DNA of 7,406 nt from Clostridia bacterium (lineage in GTDB: Bacteria > Bacillota > Clostridia > Oscillospirales > RGIG7773), in the NCBI GenBank assembly GCA_017554835.1, contig JAFZHO010000058.1, positions 1 through 7,406 of the forward strand, in the 5' to 3' direction. Below the pieces are notes generated by a model. It saw only the letters and a program-made list of their open reading frames with translations. It was not told the origin of the DNA and did not search any database. The translations under genes were made by a program, and so were the position numbers. Of the stretch, positions 6,991-7,406 are shown piece after piece; position 1 is the stretch's first letter, and each line of letters starts with the position of its first letter.

Positions 6991-7002
6991 ATACCAAGGT
7001 AT
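6991..7002. repeat. Short inverted repeat in the asnS leader
   Basis: ATACC-AA-GGTAT, perfect 5-bp arms, about 10-21 bases into the predicted asnS transcript and just upstream of the ribosome site. In RNA it could form a 4-bp stem with a CUUG tetraloop. It may be an operator half-site pair, a weak leader hairpin, or chance. Confidence 0.5.
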
Positions 7003-7017
7003 TAAAATTCAGTATTT

Positions 7018-7046
7018 ATTATACCTATTTATTCGCTAAATTACAA
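7018..7046 (-). promoter_or_regulatory. asnS operon promoter, sigma-A type
   Basis: Minus-strand TTGTAA (7046-7041), 17-bp spacer, then perfect TATAAT (7023-7018). The predicted start near 7011 gives a leader of about 36 bases, too short to hold a T-box riboswitch. Confidence 0.75.
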
Positions 7047-7143
7047 GATTAAAATTCATTTCTTGCATATTTTTTACTATTTATACAAAGTTAAAGGTTT
7101 TATATATTGTTTTATGACAATTTTAACAACTGTTTTTGCAAAA

Positions 7144-7406
7144 TTATCGGTTGTTCTGAGAAAAGATTTTATCAATATCTTTTTCGGAAAGGGATTTAAT
7201 CCCCCCTGCTTTCAAAGTGCCGATTGAAAGGCCTCCGATTTTCTCTCTTTTGAGGCGTTTTACCTCCCAGCCGAAATGCTCACAAATTCGTCTGATTTCT
7301 CTGTTTTTTCCTTCCGAGATTATAAAAATCAATACCGTTTTATTCTCATCCTGAGAATGAACGTAGCACTCTGCAGAAAGATTATCTCCATCAGAAACTA
7401 CAACGC
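7144..7406 (-). CDS. Pseudouridine synthase, RsuA/RluB family, C-terminal end (start outside window)
   Basis: The minus frame is open from the right edge (7404) to TAA at 7146-7144, giving 86 residues. The visible part matches the C-terminal end of RsuA/RluB/RluE/RluF enzymes, which convert specific rRNA uridines to pseudouridine: EGKNREIRRICEHFG, then VKRLKREKIGGLSIGTLKAG, the usual EGxNRQIRRM...G..V..LxRxxIGxLxLGxLxxG pattern. The catalytic Asp and the N-terminal S4 RNA-binding domain lie outside the window, so RsuA cannot be separated from RluB; RluB-like is usual for Clostridia. The TTG at 7332 is internal, not a start, because the conserved frame continues through it to the edge. The 97 bases between its stop and the asnS -35 box hold no convincing terminator, so some read-through into asnS is possible. 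Confidence 0.85.
   Translation of the reverse strand, partial: VVVSDGDNLSAECYVHSQDENKTVLIFIISEGKNREIRRICEHFGWEVKRLKREKIGGLSIGTLKAGGIKSLSEKDIDKIFSQNNR

Noticed and set aside
7106..7121. ATTGT-TTTATG-ACAAT stem as a terminator
   Set aside because: The stem is only 5 AT-rich pairs and no T tract follows on the minus strand.
6976..7143. T-box riboswitch ahead of asnS
   Set aside because: The predicted leader is about 36 bases, and no specifier stem, T-box sequence (UGGN'ACC element) or antiterminator/terminator pair was seen.
7330..7332. TTG as the start of a 62-residue protein
   Set aside because: The conserved frame is open through it to the window edge, so it is an internal Leu codon of a longer pseudouridine synthase.

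Overview
The window looks like chromosomal, core-genome DNA from a low-GC Gram-positive anaerobe of the class Clostridia (Bacillota), probably an uncultured or gut-type lineage. Evidence is the AT-rich sequence, strong GGAGG-type ribosome binding sites, consensus sigma-A style promoters, separate secD and secF genes, and a ParC/GyrA-like protein with the short C-terminal domain that I associate with Clostridia. The genus cannot be told from this sequence. No mobile element, CRISPR array, tRNA, rRNA or phage gene was found, and no new multi-gene system is visible. The interest lies in promoter architecture, start-site corrections and family variants.

Layout, left to right. (1) Bases 1-837 (+) are the C-terminal part of a type IIA topoisomerase A subunit, open at the left edge, ending at a strong bidirectional terminator (843-869). 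(2) A secD-secF operon lies on the minus strand (3077 down to 881), with secF translationally coupled to secD. (3) A 123-bp intergenic region (3078-3200) holds two divergent promoters whose -35 boxes are a perfect back-to-back inverted repeat. (4) A lone uroporphyrinogen-decarboxylase-like protein (URO-D superfamily, probably a methyltransferase-type member rather than HemE) runs on the plus strand, 3201-4241, to a second shared terminator (4244-4273). (5) A minus-strand operon carries asnS (asparaginyl-tRNA synthetase) and, 20 bp downstream, an aspartate aminotransferase of the PF12897 type; its promoter is at 7018-7046. (6) The C-terminal end of an RsuA/RluB-family pseudouridine synthase enters from the right edge on the minus strand (7406 down to 7144).

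How the genes work together. SecD and SecF form one membrane complex that uses the ion gradient to help the Sec translocon pull proteins across the membrane. AsnS and the aminotransferase both sit at the aspartate/asparagine node: one links oxaloacetate and glutamate to aspartate, and the other loads asparagine made from aspartate onto tRNA. The topoisomerase subunit, the URO-D-like protein and the pseudouridine synthase have no evident functional tie to their neighbours. All intergenic gaps are under 300 bp; most of their content is promoters, leaders and terminators.
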